The notes below the pieces were generated by a model. That model saw only the letters and a list, made by a program, of their open reading frames with translations. It was not told where the DNA came from and ran no database searches. Of a stretch of 64,000 bases of DNA, positions 9,878 through 18,083 are shown piece after piece. Position 1 is the first letter of the stretch. Every line of letters starts with the position of its first letter. Origin of the DNA: Roseicyclus marinus (lineage in GTDB: Bacteria > Pseudomonadota > Alphaproteobacteria > Rhodobacterales > Rhodobacteraceae); NCBI RefSeq assembly GCF_036322625.1, contig NZ_AP027266.1:1057001-1121000 (forward strand), written 5' to 3'. The translations under genes and the position numbers were made by a program.

Positions 9878-10162
9878 GTGATCGCCCTGAACAGCCATGG
9901 CATCCGCTTCACCGCCCGCATCCTGCGCAAGCAGGACGATCTGCCGCGCTACATCGTGGTGCACCCCGACCTTGTCGCGGGCCGCACTGCCGCCTTCGCC
10001 GCCGATGTGATGTTGAACCAGGCCGGCCCTTTTCGGCGCAACATCCGCCCATGGGGCAAGGGGTCGGATGTGTTCTTCTTCAACCTGACCACGCCGCAAT
10101 GCCAAAAGGCCGGTCTCGACACCCATGACACATGCGAGGTGACGATCCTGCCCCTCTCGTGA
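9878..10162 (+). CDS. Small DUF1905-like protein
   Basis: A 94-residue protein, possibly of the DUF1905 beta-barrel type: it begins with a strand like FTARILRKQ, has YIVVHPDLVAGRTAAF, an RRNIRPWGKGSDVFFFNLT core and ends GLDTHDTCEVTILPLS, following the family layout (hydrophobic strand, Rx5G, then GLxxGDxVEVxL). The similarity is by eye only. Start GTG 9878 overlaps a strong GGAGG at 9874-9878 on its 5' side, which is unusual because the ribosome-binding site then sits on the start codon; no other start exists after the in-frame stop at 9842. It begins the inserted block between the phosphatase and infA. Confidence 0.5.
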   Translation: MIALNSHGIRFTARILRKQDDLPRYIVVHPDLVAGRTAAFAADVMLNQAGPFRRNIRPWGKGSDVFFFNLTTPQCQKAGLDTHDTCEVTILPLS

Positions 10163-10216
10163 CCTCGGGCCGCCTTGGCCCTTCCCGTCGGTGCCCTCGC
10201 GTTCTATCGTCAGGGC

Positions 10217-10621
10217 ATGTCTGACACCCACGCCCTCATCACCCGCTATTACGCCGCCTTCAACGCAGGCGACATCGACGCCATGATCGCCTGCCTGTCG
10301 CCCGACGTGGCCCATCACGTGAACGAGGGGCAGGTGCGGCGCGGCACCATCGCTTTCCGCGCCTTTTGCGATCACATGGCGCGCTGCTATGCCGAACGGC
10401 TCGACGACATGGTCATCATGACCACGCCCGATGGCACCCGCGCCGCCGCCGAATTCACCGTCCACGGCACGTATCTGGCGACCGACAAAGGCCTGCCGCC
10501 CGCCCATGGCCAGACCTATACCCTGCCGGCGGGTGGCTTCTTCACCATCCGCGACGGGCAGATTTCGCGCATCGTCACCTATTACAACCTCGCCGACTGG
10601 ATGGCGCAGGTCTCGGCATGA
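10217..10621 (+). CDS. SnoaL/NTF2-like ketosteroid isomerase-related protein
   Basis: A 134-residue cytoplasmic protein of the NTF2-like fold. It begins MSDTHALITRYYAAFNAGDIDAMIACLSPDVAHHVNEG, the usual helix pair followed by the first strand, and ends TIRDGQISRIVTYYNLADWMAQV, the closing sheet. Proteins of this type bind or isomerise small molecules, but no particular reaction can be assigned. ATG 10217 is preferred over a TTG at 10175. The ATGA overlap with the acetyltransferase gene shows coupling. Confidence 0.8.
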   Translation: MSDTHALITRYYAAFNAGDIDAMIACLSPDVAHHVNEGQVRRGTIAFRAFCDHMARCYAERLDDMVIMTTPDGTRAAAEFTVHGTYLATDKGLPPAHGQTYTLPAGGFFTIRDGQISRIVTYYNLADWMAQVSA

Positions 10622-11202
10622 GCCTTGCCATCCGCAGCTATCGCGGCGCTGCCATCGCGCCCATGGTCGAGGATTTCGCCCATCTGCGCATATCGGTCTT
10701 CCGCGACTGGCCCTATCTCTATGACGGCGATCTCGATTACGAACGCCGCTACCTGGCCGATTACACCCGATCCGACAGCATTCTGGTCGCCGCTTTCGAC
10801 GGTGACACGCTCGTGGGCGGCTCCACCGGATTGCCCTTATCCGATCATTCCGAGGTTGCCGCCGATCTCGCCCATGCCCTGCCATGCGACGCGAAGAACG
10901 TCTATTACTGCGCTGAATCCGTTCTGCTTTCGACCCACAGGGGGCAGGGGGCCTACCGCCGTTTCTTCACCCTGCGCGAGGATCACGCCCGCAGCCTGAA
11001 TTGCACTTATGCGATCTTCGCCGCCGTGATCCGTCCCGCTGACCACCCCCTCCGCCCCGCAGGCGCCCAAACCCTAGATCCCGTCTGGCGGCACTACGGC
11101 TACGCGCCCCTGCCGGGGGTCACGACCACGATTTCCTGGCGCGACATCGGTGACGCGGTCGAGACGCCCAAACCCCTTCAGGTCTGGATCAAACCCTTAT
11201 GA
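10618..11202 (+). CDS. GNAT family N-acetyltransferase
   Basis: A 194-residue acyltransferase. The N-terminal ISVFRDWPYLYDGDLDYERRYLADY is typical of a GNAT subgroup found with ketosteroid isomerase-related and nitrilase-like genes. The acyl-CoA-binding segment is VLLSTHRGQGAYRRFFTLREDHA (R-G-x-G). ALN-type substrate information is absent, so the acceptor is unknown. It overlaps its neighbours by four bases on both sides, so the three genes 10217-12092 form one translational unit. Confidence 0.8.
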   Translation: MSLAIRSYRGAAIAPMVEDFAHLRISVFRDWPYLYDGDLDYERRYLADYTRSDSILVAAFDGDTLVGGSTGLPLSDHSEVAADLAHALPCDAKNVYYCAESVLLSTHRGQGAYRRFFTLREDHARSLNCTYAIFAAVIRPADHPLRPAGAQTLDPVWRHYGYAPLPGVTTTISWRDIGDAVETPKPLQVWIKPL

Positions 11203-12092
11203 GGATCGCCACCGCCGCCTATCCGCTCGACGCGCCCGCCACATGGGCCGCCTATGCCGAGAAACAGATCGCCTGGGTCCGCGAGGCGGCCCACGCCGGG
11301 GCCGACCTGCTGGTGTTCCCCGAATATGCCCGCATGGAACTGGCCGCCCTCCAGGGCGTCGCCCATGACCTCGAAGCCTCGCTTCATGCCGCCGCCGCGC
11401 TGGCCGAAAAGGCCGATCACCTCATGGCCGATCTGGCGCAGGGCTATGGCGTCCACATCCTCTGCCCCTCGGGCCCCGTCTTCGACGAAGACCACGACCG
11501 CCCCGTCAACCGCGCCTGGCTGCTCGGCCCCGATCCCGCCGCGCCCTTCCTCGGCCACCAGGACAAACAGGTCATGACACGCTTCGAGCGCGAAACCTGG
11601 AATGTCGTCCCCGGCGATCCGCCGGGCGTCATCGACACGCCCCTTGGCCGGATCGGCATCCTGATCTGCTACGACGCCGAATTCCCCCTTCTGGCCCGCG
11701 CGCTGGTCGACCAGGGGGCCGAGATCCTGCTCGTCCCCTCCTGCACCGACACCGAACATGGCTACAACCGCGTCCGCATCGGGTCCATGGCCCGCGCCTT
11801 GGAAAATCAATGCGTTGTCGTGCAATCCCCCACCGTGGGCGATGCGCCCTGGTCGCCCGCCGTGGATGAGAACGTGGGGGCTGCGGGCATCTTCGGCCCC
11901 CCCGATCTGGGCTTTCCCGCCGACGGGATCCTCGCCCAGGGCGCGCTGAACGAACCGGGCTGGGTCATGGCCGATATCGACCCTGCCGCCATCGCCCGCG
12001 TCCGCGCCGAGGGGGCCGTTTTCAACCACGCCCATTGGCCTGAGAGCGCCACCCGCGCGGCCCTTGCCGGGGACGAGGCAGATTTGCCTTGA
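11199..12092 (+). CDS. Carbon-nitrogen hydrolase (nitrilase superfamily)
   Basis: A 297-residue cytoplasmic amidase or nitrilase-superfamily hydrolase that cleaves non-peptide C-N bonds. The Glu-Lys-Cys triad is visible: Glu in [12 protein letters not shown], Lys in [13 protein letters not shown] and Cys in [16 protein letters not shown]. It lacks extra domains such as a glutamine synthetase half, so it is a stand-alone amidohydrolase. It is translationally coupled to the GNAT gene. Together with the ketosteroid isomerase-related protein, a small amide-salvage unit is possible, but this is inference. Confidence 0.88.
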   Translation: MRIATAAYPLDAPATWAAYAEKQIAWVREAAHAGADLLVFPEYARMELAALQGVAHDLEASLHAAAALAEKADHLMADLAQGYGVHILCPSGPVFDEDHDRPVNRAWLLGPDPAAPFLGHQDKQVMTRFERETWNVVPGDPPGVIDTPLGRIGILICYDAEFPLLARALVDQGAEILLVPSCTDTEHGYNRVRIGSMARALENQCVVVQSPTVGDAPWSPAVDENVGAAGIFGPPDLGFPADGILAQGALNEPGWVMADIDPAAIARVRAEGAVFNHAHWPESATRAALAGDEADLP

Positions 12093-12165
12093 AAATCTGC
12101 CGCAAGGGGCGCATTTACCCGCCACCTGCGCCGCCCCACGGTGGCGCGCCAATCAAGGAGTGACC

Positions 12166-12384
12166 ATGGCCAAGGAAGAAATGCTCGAATTTCCTGGTGT
12201 CGTTAAGGAACTCCTGCCCAATGCGACATTCCGGGTCGAGCTTGAAAACGGCCATGAGATCATCGCGCATACGGCAGGAAAGATGCGCAAGAACCGCATC
12301 CGCGTTCTGGCCGGCGACCGGGTTCAGGTCGAAATGACGCCCTATGATCTGACAAAGGGCCGCATCAACTACCGTTTCAAATAA
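12166..12384 (+). CDS. infA: Translation initiation factor IF-1
   Basis: A 72-residue OB-fold protein that binds the 30S A-site during initiation. [39 protein letters not shown] and the ending KGRINYRFK are fully diagnostic. A strong AAGGAG ribosome-binding site sits 6 bases before ATG 12166. It begins the infA - maf - rng block. Confidence 0.98.
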   Translation: MAKEEMLEFPGVVKELLPNATFRVELENGHEIIAHTAGKMRKNRIRVLAGDRVQVEMTPYDLTKGRINYRFK

Positions 12385-12468
12385 CGCGACCCTTGCGGTC
12401 GTGCAGTGCGGGTGAGCGTGGCGCCGCAGGCGACGCGCGCCCCACCCAAGATCCGACAGGGCGCTGAC

Positions 12469-13068
12469 ATGACACATCCGCTGCCCTCAAGGCCCCGCCT
12501 GATCCTCGGATCGGGCAGCCCCCGCCGCAAGGAATTGCTGGCGGTGCTTGGCGTCGTGCCTGATGCCATCCTGCCCCCCGACATCGACGAAACGCCTGCG
12601 CGCGGCGAATTGCCCGGCCCCTATTGCGCCCGCATCGCGCGCGAGAAACTGGCCGCCATCCCCGCCGGTCCCGATGATGTCGTGCTCTCGGCCGATACGA
12701 CCGTGGCGCTCGGTCGCCGGATCCTGGGCAAACCCGCCGACGAGGGCGAGGCGCGCGCCTTTCTGGACCTGCTGTCAGGCCGCCGTCACCGCGTCTTCAC
12801 CGCGCTCGCGGTCCGGCGCGGCCCCCTTGTCCGCGAACGCCTCGTCGAATCGCGGGTCAAGATGAAACAGCTCTCCCCTGCCGAACGCGACGGCTACATC
12901 GCCACCGGCGATTGGCGCGGCAAGGCGGGCGGCTATTCGATCCAGGGGCCTGCCGGGGCCTTCATCCCGTGGATTTCCGGCAGCCACAGTGCCATCGTGG
13001 GCCTGCCGCTATCGGAAACCGCGCAACTTCTGCAGGCCATGGGCCTCGAGATCTGGGGGCAGGGATGA
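12469..13068 (+). CDS. maf: Maf family nucleoside triphosphate pyrophosphatase
   Basis: A 199-residue house-cleaning pyrophosphatase that hydrolyses non-canonical nucleotides such as dTTP or UTP analogues. The P-loop-like [14 protein letters not shown], the catalytic region [16 protein letters not shown] and [20 protein letters not shown] are typical of Maf proteins. ATG 12469 lies 84 bases after infA; an earlier in-frame start at 12406 would add a low-quality N-terminus. The stop overlaps the start of the ribonuclease gene (ATGA). Confidence 0.93.
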   Translation: MTHPLPSRPRLILGSGSPRRKELLAVLGVVPDAILPPDIDETPARGELPGPYCARIAREKLAAIPAGPDDVVLSADTTVALGRRILGKPADEGEARAFLDLLSGRRHRVFTALAVRRGPLVRERLVESRVKMKQLSPAERDGYIATGDWRGKAGGYSIQGPAGAFIPWISGSHSAIVGLPLSETAQLLQAMGLEIWGQG

Positions 13069-14117
13069 AGGGCCGCGTCATTCTCCTCGACCAGCTGCAG
13101 GGCCGGGCCGCCGCCGCGCTCATGGTCGATGGCCATCTGGCCGATATCTTCGTCGATCCGCCCGAGGATGCGGGCCCGATGCCCGGCGCGATCTTCCGCG
13201 CTGTCGCCGATCGCCCGATGAAAGGGCAGGGCGGCGTCACCGTCAGCATGGGCGCGGCCAAGGGCTTCCTGAAACAGGCGGGCGGCATGTCCCCCGGCGA
13301 CAGGCTCCTGGTGCAGGTGACAGGCCCCGCCGAGCCGGGCAAGGCCGCGCCGGTGACGACGCGCCTCCTGTTCAAAAGCCGCTATGCCATCGTCACCCCC
13401 GACGCGCCGGGGCTCAACATCTCCCGCCGCATCCGGGACGAGGCCGAACGCGACCGGCTCCTCGAAATCGCCCATGCCGCGATGGAGGGCGCGCCCGAGG
13501 GCCACGGCCTGATCCTGCGCAGCGCGGCCGAGGCGGTCGATCCCGAGGCGCTCGAGGATGACATCACCGCCATGCGCGATCTGGCCGCCGCCGTGGTGGC
13601 CGATACCGACGGCCCGCCCGAATGCCTCGTCGATGCGCCCGATGCGCATCTTCTCGCATGGCGCGACTGGGCCGATCCCGACCCGGACGAGGTCGTCGAC
13701 AGGCCCGGCTGTTTCGAGACCCATGGCGTGATCGACGCGGTGGAGGCGGCGCTGTCGCCCCGTGTCGATCTGCCGGGCGGGGGCACGGCCTATGTCGAAC
13801 CCACCCGCGCGCTCGTCGCGGTCGATGTGAACACCGGGGCCGACACCTCGCTTGCCGCGGGGCTCAAGGCCAATCTGGCGCTGGCCCGTATCCTGCCGCG
13901 CATTCTGCGCATCAAGGGTCTGGGCGGGCAGGTGACGCTCGACCTCGCGCCCATGCCCAAGAAAGACCGCCGCGTGATCGAGGATGCCTTGCGCCGCGCC
14001 TTCCGCGAGGACGGGGCCGAGGTGGTGCTCGCCGGCTGGACGCCGCTGGGCTGTTTCGAATTGCAAAAGAAACGCGACCGCCCCCCGCTCGCCACCCTCT
14101 GGCCCGACCTCGGCTGA
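13065..14117 (+). CDS. rng: Ribonuclease E/G family protein (short alphaproteobacterial form)
   Basis: A 350-residue endoribonuclease of the E/G family involved in rRNA and mRNA processing. The metal-binding block [17 protein letters not shown] carries the catalytic Asp, and [17 protein letters not shown] supplies the second acidic position. At 350 residues it is much shorter than E. coli RNase G (about 489), lacking a recognisable S1 domain; this short form is common in Rhodobacterales between maf and yacG. The start at 13065 overlaps maf by four bases. Confidence 0.88.
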   Translation: MKGRVILLDQLQGRAAAALMVDGHLADIFVDPPEDAGPMPGAIFRAVADRPMKGQGGVTVSMGAAKGFLKQAGGMSPGDRLLVQVTGPAEPGKAAPVTTRLLFKSRYAIVTPDAPGLNISRRIRDEAERDRLLEIAHAAMEGAPEGHGLILRSAAEAVDPEALEDDITAMRDLAAAVVADTDGPPECLVDAPDAHLLAWRDWADPDPDEVVDRPGCFETHGVIDAVEAALSPRVDLPGGGTAYVEPTRALVAVDVNTGADTSLAAGLKANLALARILPRILRIKGLGGQVTLDLAPMPKKDRRVIEDALRRAFREDGAEVVLAGWTPLGCFELQKKRDRPPLATLWPDLG

Positions 14118-14126
14118 TCCCCCCTT

Positions 14127-14360
14127 CGGCTGGGGCGCGCGCGTCACGGCGCACCAACTTCCCCCCTCTCCCACCTTGGGTAGGGTGCGCGCGTCACGGC
14201 GCACCAACTGCCAGCCTCATCCACCTTTGGTGGCGCGCGCACGTCGCGGCGCACCAACTGCCCCCCCTCATCCACCTTGGGTAGGGTGCGCGCGTCACGG
14301 CGCACCAACTGCCCCCCTCACCCAACGTGGGTGCGGTGCGCGTCACGGCACATCACCCCT
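14127..14360. repeat. 50-bp minisatellite, about 4.5 degenerate copies
   Basis: The core GCGTCACGGCGCACCAACT recurs with a 50-bp period: GCACCAACT begins at 14151, 14201, 14251 and 14302, and a decayed copy follows near 14349. Copies differ by substitutions. It fills the gap after ribonuclease G. The rest of the gap (14361-14586) is gene-free on both strands and shows nothing recognisable beyond proline-codon-rich composition. Confidence 0.9.
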
Positions 14361-14586
14361 TCCATCCTCTCCGCCCGGCCGTGGCGCACACCCTCGGACG
14401 CGCCCAACCCCGAACCCGCACCCCGCCCTCGGCACTCCGCTGCCCTCACACCCGCGCACCATTAACCACGCCGCACCCCGCCAACCTGCGCAAATCGGTA
14501 ACACCCGATGCACGACGGGTTCCCTACGCCATCACGACGCCATCACGACGGCGGCAATGCCCCCCGACAGGCCCAAATCCACCCCG

Positions 14587-15846
14587 TCACCCCTGCCGCA
14601 ACCTTTCCAGCAAAACGGGTGACGGCCGCCCGTCCACCGGCAAACCGCGCTCTGCCTGATAGGCGCGGATCGCGGCCTCCGTCCTGCGCCCGACAACCCC
14701 GTCCGGCGTTCCCACATCGTACCCGGCCCGGTTCAAAAGCCCTTGCAATTCAATGCGTTCGGCCTGCGTCAACCCGGTTTCATCCGGCCCGAAGCTGCGC
14801 GAAAGCCTCCCTCCGCCCGCCAGCCTGTCCGCCATGTAACCCACGCCCAGCCCGTAATTCGTGGACGGGTTGTAGCGCAGGATCATGTTGAAATTGTGAT
14901 AGACGATCCAGGCCGGCGCCTCGGCGCCCCCGGGTGCGATGATCGCCGCCGGACCGGCATCGGGCAGGGGGCCGCCGCGCGCGGGCCGGACACCGGCCGC
15001 CGCCCATTCGGCGACCGCGCGCCGCGTCTCCCGCCCCGTGCGCGCCGTGTCGAACCCCTGCGGCAGATGCACTTCCATCCCCCAGGGTTGGTCCCGCCGC
15101 CACCCTGCCCGGCGCAGGTATTCGGCGGTCGAGGCCAGCGCATCCGCAGGGTCCGTCCCCCAGATGTCGCGCCGCCCATCTCCCGTGAAATCAACGGCAT
15201 AATCCTCGAAAACAGTCGGCATCAATTGCGTATGCCCCATCGCGCCTGCCCAGGACCCGAGCATTCGGTCCGTCGTCGTGTCGCCTGCCTGCAAGATGCG
15301 CAGCGCCGCGATCAGCTGCGCCTCGAAAAAGCGGCCGCGCCGCCCCTCCCATGCCAGCGTCGAGGTGGCCGAGATCACCGGGATATCCCCCAGCCGCGTG
15401 CCGAACCGGGTCTCGAGCCCCCAGATCGCGCCCAGAACATCGGCATCGACGCCGCTTGATTGTTCGATTTGTGACAGAACGCGCCTCTGCGGGGCCACCC
15501 TTGCCCGCCCCGTCGCCACATCCTCCTCCGAGGCGACAAGCGCCAGGTAATCCTCCGTCGTGCGCCGGAATTCCGTCTGGTTCCGGTCCCTTTCGACCAC
15601 TCCGGGCAGGAATCCCTGCCCGCGAAACCCCCGCTCCAGCGTCGTCTCGCTGATCCCCTGCGCCCGCGCCCGGGTGCGGAAGGCCGCGACCCAGGCGTCG
15701 TAATCGGCATTGGGTTGCGGCCTGAATGCCGGATCGCGGCTCGGCCCGTTTGCCCCCACGCCGCCTGTCCCGCCCAGCGTCGGCACGCAGCCCGCAAGCC
15801 CCGCCGCCGCCCCTCCCGCCAACATCATCCTGCGTGTCCAAGCCAT
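14587..15846 (-). CDS. MltB-type lytic murein transglycosylase lipoprotein with peptidoglycan-binding domain
   Basis: A membrane-anchored lytic transglycosylase that cleaves the MurNAc-GlcNAc bond to give anhydromuropeptides during wall remodelling. It starts MAWTRRMMLAGGAAAGLAGC, a lipoprotein signal with an LAGC lipobox. The catalytic-domain motifs are AIWGLETRFGTRLGDIPV (catalytic Glu) and GSWAGAMGHTQLMPTVFEDYAVDFTGDG, followed by YNPSTNYGLGVGYMADRL. A C-terminal PG_binding_1 domain carries the LLNRAGYDVGTPDGVVGRRT motif. About 419 residues. ATG 15846 is chosen over 15858 because the lipobox then lies at the usual distance. It is transcribed against its neighbours and splits rng from yacG. 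Confidence 0.9.
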   Translation of the reverse strand: MAWTRRMMLAGGAAAGLAGCVPTLGGTGGVGANGPSRDPAFRPQPNADYDAWVAAFRTRARAQGISETTLERGFRGQGFLPGVVERDRNQTEFRRTTEDYLALVASEEDVATGRARVAPQRRVLSQIEQSSGVDADVLGAIWGLETRFGTRLGDIPVISATSTLAWEGRRGRFFEAQLIAALRILQAGDTTTDRMLGSWAGAMGHTQLMPTVFEDYAVDFTGDGRRDIWGTDPADALASTAEYLRRAGWRRDQPWGMEVHLPQGFDTARTGRETRRAVAEWAAAGVRPARGGPLPDAGPAAIIAPGGAEAPAWIVYHNFNMILRYNPSTNYGLGVGYMADRLAGGGRLSRSFGPDETGLTQAERIELQGLLNRAGYDVGTPDGVVGRRTEAAIRAYQAERGLPVDGRPSPVLLERLRQG

Positions 15847-15964
15847 CCTGCCCACCATATCTGCTCTTGTCCCGACGACCGGGATGTCCTGCCGCCCCCG
15901 CCTTGCACGGGGGCCAGCCAGAGCCCATAGTGCCAGAAGACGCGCCGAAAGCCGAGAGTTCGAC

Positions 15965-16147
15965 ATGAGTTGCCCGATCTGCAATCGCGACACGGTCCCC
16001 GCCTACCGCCCCTTCTGCTCGCGCCGCTGCGCCGATGTCGATCTGGCGCGCTGGCTGACCGGATCCTACGCGATCCCCTCCGATGATCCCGAAGACCTGC
16101 AAGCCGCCGCCGAAGCCGTTACCCAGGCGCCGCCAAAGCCGCATTGA
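15965..16147 (+). CDS. yacG: DNA gyrase inhibitor YacG
   Basis: A 60-residue zinc protein that inhibits DNA gyrase by binding GyrB. The zinc motif CPICNRDTVPAYRPFCSRRC (Cys-x2-Cys-x12-Cys-x3-Cys) is intact, followed by ADVDLARWLTGSYAIP, a hallmark of the family. It is divergent from the transglycosylase gene and ends 108 bases upstream of tRNA-Phe, as in other Rhodobacterales. Confidence 0.93.
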   Translation: MSCPICNRDTVPAYRPFCSRRCADVDLARWLTGSYAIPSDDPEDLQAAAEAVTQAPPKPH

Positions 16148-16255
16148 GCCCCGCGCGCGTCGCAGGAAAAAATCGCGCTTTCCCCTATGGACAGCCCCGC
16201 GCGATGGCCCTAGAACGCCGCTCACCCAGAAGGGCATCGCGCCCCTCGAACCCGT

Positions 16256-16330
16256 GCCCGGGTAGCTCAGGGGTAGAGCAGTGGATTGAAAATCCTCGTG
16301 TCGGTGGTTCGATTCCGCCCCCGGGCACCA
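16256..16330 (+). tRNA. tRNA-Phe (anticodon GAA), integration target
   Basis: The cloverleaf is complete: acceptor GCCCGGG/CCCGGGC, D-arm GCTC-AGGGGTAGA-GC, anticodon loop TTGAAAA giving GAA (phenylalanine), T-arm GGTGG-TTCGATT-CCGCC, and an encoded ACCA end. The anticodon stem has one T-T mismatch. Its 3' part (16283-16333) is duplicated at 42129-42179, so this is the attachment site of the integrated element, with the functional tRNA reconstituted on the left. Confidence 0.96.
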
Positions 16331-16333
16331 CTT
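16283..16333 (+). repeat. attL core: 51-bp tRNA-Phe 3' end direct repeat
   Basis: This 51-bp segment, from the anticodon stem of tRNA-Phe to three bases past the CCA, is identical to 42129-42179. The sequences diverge on both sides (T versus G before, AAC versus CCC after). The same orientation and the adjacent integrase make it the left attachment site. Confidence 0.95.
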
Positions 16334-16374
16334 AACAAGCTGAACTGTTTGGGTTTTTTGGTCATGTCTGGTCC

Positions 16375-17475
16375 TTACTCGGATCGGGTTTGACGCTTTT
16401 CGGCGGAAGGTTTGACAATCTTCGCGCGTCTCGCGTTCTCTTTTTCCAGCGTCGCCATCGTCTCGCGGTTCTTGTCGGCGAGGTTCGCGGACCGCGAATA
16501 ATGCCGCGCCATTGACGGCGTTTTCTGCCCCAAGAGGTCCGCGATGCGCCGCTCATCGAGTCCCGCCTCGCGCAGCGTCGTCGCCACGGTGTGTCGCAGG
16601 CCCTTGAGCGTGAGGCCCGGAGCGATCAGCCCTTCCTCCTCCAGCCCGGTCTTGAAACGGTGCCAGACGGTGGAAAAGCCGTTGTAGGTCCAAGGCCCGC
16701 CCTGCGAGCTGGCCAGCACCGTGGCGGCCTCATGCACGGGTATGCTGTCGAGGGCGGCCTGCAAGGTCGGGCTGACGGGAATCGCAACCTCCTCCCCCGT
16801 CTTGCCGCGCACGCCCCAGATCGTGTCACCGTCGATCTGATCCTTGCGCAGCTTCAGCGCGTCCGAAGGATCAAGCCCGGTATTCATCATCAGCGCCAGC
16901 GCCACCCGCACATGCGGCTTGGCGCGGGACAGGACGATGTCGCGTTCCTCGATACTCCATGGCCGGTTGGCATAGGCGCGGTCGCGGGGCCGGCGCTTGG
17001 GGATCACGTCCTTGGCGTAGTTTGCGGCGATCAGGCCCTGCGGGATGGCATGGCGGAACACCTCGCTCAGCAGGGTGCGGACCATGTTCGCCCGCCGCCA
17101 GCCGATCTTTTTCGCGGCCTTGTCGTGGATGCCCGCGATCAGCGGCGTATCGATCACGTGGACCGGCGTGTCGCGGATGGGGGCGAGGAAATCCGCGCAT
17201 TTGCGGTAATCGCGGCGCGTGGCTTCGGCCAGATTGGCGAAATGCCCGGTCTCGAAATACCCCTTGATCAGCCCGCCCAAAGTGCCCGCGCGCGGGCCTT
17301 TCTCCTTCTGCGCCACGGCGATGGCGCGGATCGTCTCGCATTGTGCCAGAAACTCGGCCGATCCCAGCGGTGCCTCTGTCAGGTCGATCTTGTGGCCCGT
17401 CGCGCGGTGGTAGCAGCGCATCCGGCCGTGGCGATCCTTGAATATCTTGAACCCCTTGACGCGCACATGGGTCAT
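16375..17475 (-). CDS. Tyrosine-type site-specific integrase
   Basis: A 366-residue phage-type tyrosine recombinase that integrates the element at tRNA-Phe. The C-terminal catalytic domain holds GLRHTVATTLREAGLDERRIADLLGQ and the nucleophile Tyr in ARHYSR. Core residues deviate from the classical set: the first Arg (TGLR) reads TGLDPSDALKL, the His of HxxR is Lys (LKGLR), and the second His (LLGH) is Gln. A KTGEEVAIPV strand supplies the beta-hairpin Lys. The start at 17475 overlaps by one base the stop of the AlpA-like gene upstream (TGATG), and the gene ends 45 bases from the tRNA, the usual integrase-next-to-att layout. Confidence 0.92.
   Translation of the reverse strand: MTHVRVKGFKIFKDRHGRMRCYHRATGHKIDLTEAPLGSAEFLAQCETIRAIAVAQKEKGPRAGTLGGLIKGYFETGHFANLAEATRRDYRKCADFLAPIRDTPVHVIDTPLIAGIHDKAAKKIGWRRANMVRTLLSEVFRHAIPQGLIAANYAKDVIPKRRPRDRAYANRPWSIEERDIVLSRAKPHVRVALALMMNTGLDPSDALKLRKDQIDGDTIWGVRGKTGEEVAIPVSPTLQAALDSIPVHEAATVLASSQGGPWTYNGFSTVWHRFKTGLEEEGLIAPGLTLKGLRHTVATTLREAGLDERRIADLLGQKTPSMARHYSRSANLADKNRETMATLEKENARRAKIVKPSAEKRQTRSE
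16387..16420. promoter_or_regulatory. Candidate integrase arm-type sites near attL
   Basis: GGTTTGAC occurs at 16387-16394 and GGTTTGACAATC at 16409-16420. The 12-mer GGTTTGACAATC recurs exactly at 42037-42048 beside attR, with a further GGTTTGACA at 42078. Repeats at both att flanks in the same orientation are what arm-type binding sites of tyrosine integrases look like. They lie inside the 3' end of the integrase gene. Confidence 0.5.
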
Positions 17476-17711
17476 CAGAGCCGGTCCAGAATGTCGTCGC
17501 GCGTCATCTCGACATGGTCGGCCTTCATCGTGTCGATCCAGCGGTCGATGTCGCGCCGGTCCCACAGCAGGGTGCCGCGCGCCAGTTCTACGGGCCGCAC
17601 CGGGCAGCTCGCCTTGAAATGCTTGACGGCGAGGCCGGTGTAACTGGCGGCCTCGGATTGTTTCAGCATGCGCTTGTCGATCACGCTGATGTTGAGATTG
17701 GTCGTGCCCAT
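17475..17711 (-). CDS. AlpA-like excisionase/HTH protein
   Basis: A 78-residue DNA-binding protein. The segment MLKQSEAASYTGLAVKHFKASCPVRPVEL is a winged-helix/MerR-like HTH of the AlpA/excisionase class, followed by LLWDRRDIDRWIDTM, the typical second half of such proteins. Its stop overlaps the integrase start by one base, so integrase expression is translationally tied to it. The likely role is recombination directionality or control of integrase, inferred from position. Confidence 0.75.
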   Translation of the reverse strand: MGTTNLNISVIDKRMLKQSEAASYTGLAVKHFKASCPVRPVELARGTLLWDRRDIDRWIDTMKADHVEMTRDDILDRL

Positions 17712-17726
17712 CGGCTCTCCCCCTGA

Positions 17727-17951
17727 TCAATTCACACTCGACACCGAACCATCCCTCTCCCTCTCGTCCCCGCGCAGCTTCGTGGCGCGCTTCTGGAACC
17801 GCTCCCAGCCCGTCATGGTCAGCAGGCGGGTCTTGGGCGTGATCTCGACGAATTCGAGCCGCCCGTCGTTCATCAAGGCACGAATCTGCGCCGTGCTGAG
17901 CCCCACAAGAGCGCCAAGTTCCTTGGGCGACAGCAGCTTTTCCTGTGACAA
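17727..17951 (-). CDS. Small excisionase-like HTH protein
   Basis: A 74-residue protein with the HTH segment LLSPKELGALVGLSTAQIRALMNDGRLEFVEI and a basic tail (WERFQKRATKLRGDERERDG). The layout resembles helix-turn-helix 17/excisionase proteins. The start is taken as TTG 17951 because a strong AAGGAGAGG lies 7 bases upstream on the minus strand; ATG 17987 would run through that site. It precedes the AlpA-like gene by 15 bases in the same operon. Confidence 0.6.
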   Translation of the reverse strand: MSQEKLLSPKELGALVGLSTAQIRALMNDGRLEFVEITPKTRLLTMTGWERFQKRATKLRGDERERDGSVSSVN

Positions 17952-17980
17952 ACCCCTCTCCTTTCCTGCAAATGGACGAA

Positions 17981-18068
17981 AACGCATTGAATGCGGTGCT
18001 TGGCCGTGGTTCGATGGTGAAACGCAGGCGTTAACGCACAAACGTGCGCTTATATGCGTTCATGCGTC
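17981..18068. promoter_or_regulatory. Cluster of AACGCA/TGCGTT half-sites between divergent regulators
   Basis: AACGCA occurs at 17981, 18021 and 18033; the inverse TGCGTT at 18055, with near-copies GGCGTT (18027) and TGCGTC (18063). They form the palindromes AACGC-AG-GCGTT (18021-18032) and GCGTTAACGC (18028-18037), plus CGCAC-N4-GTGCG (18035-18048). This is the divergent promoter region between the integrase operon and the XRE-regulator gene, so it is a likely operator for the XRE repressor. Confidence 0.6.
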
Positions 18069-18083
18069 ATAGCAAGCTGATTG

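Noticed and set aside
11178-12152. A 324-residue minus-strand frame over the nitrilase gene
   Set aside because: It is antisense to a gene with an intact Glu-Lys-Cys triad and coupled neighbours.
14127-14360. CRISPR array
   Set aside because: Repeat copies are imperfect and nearly contiguous with no unique spacers of regular size, and no cas genes are nearby.
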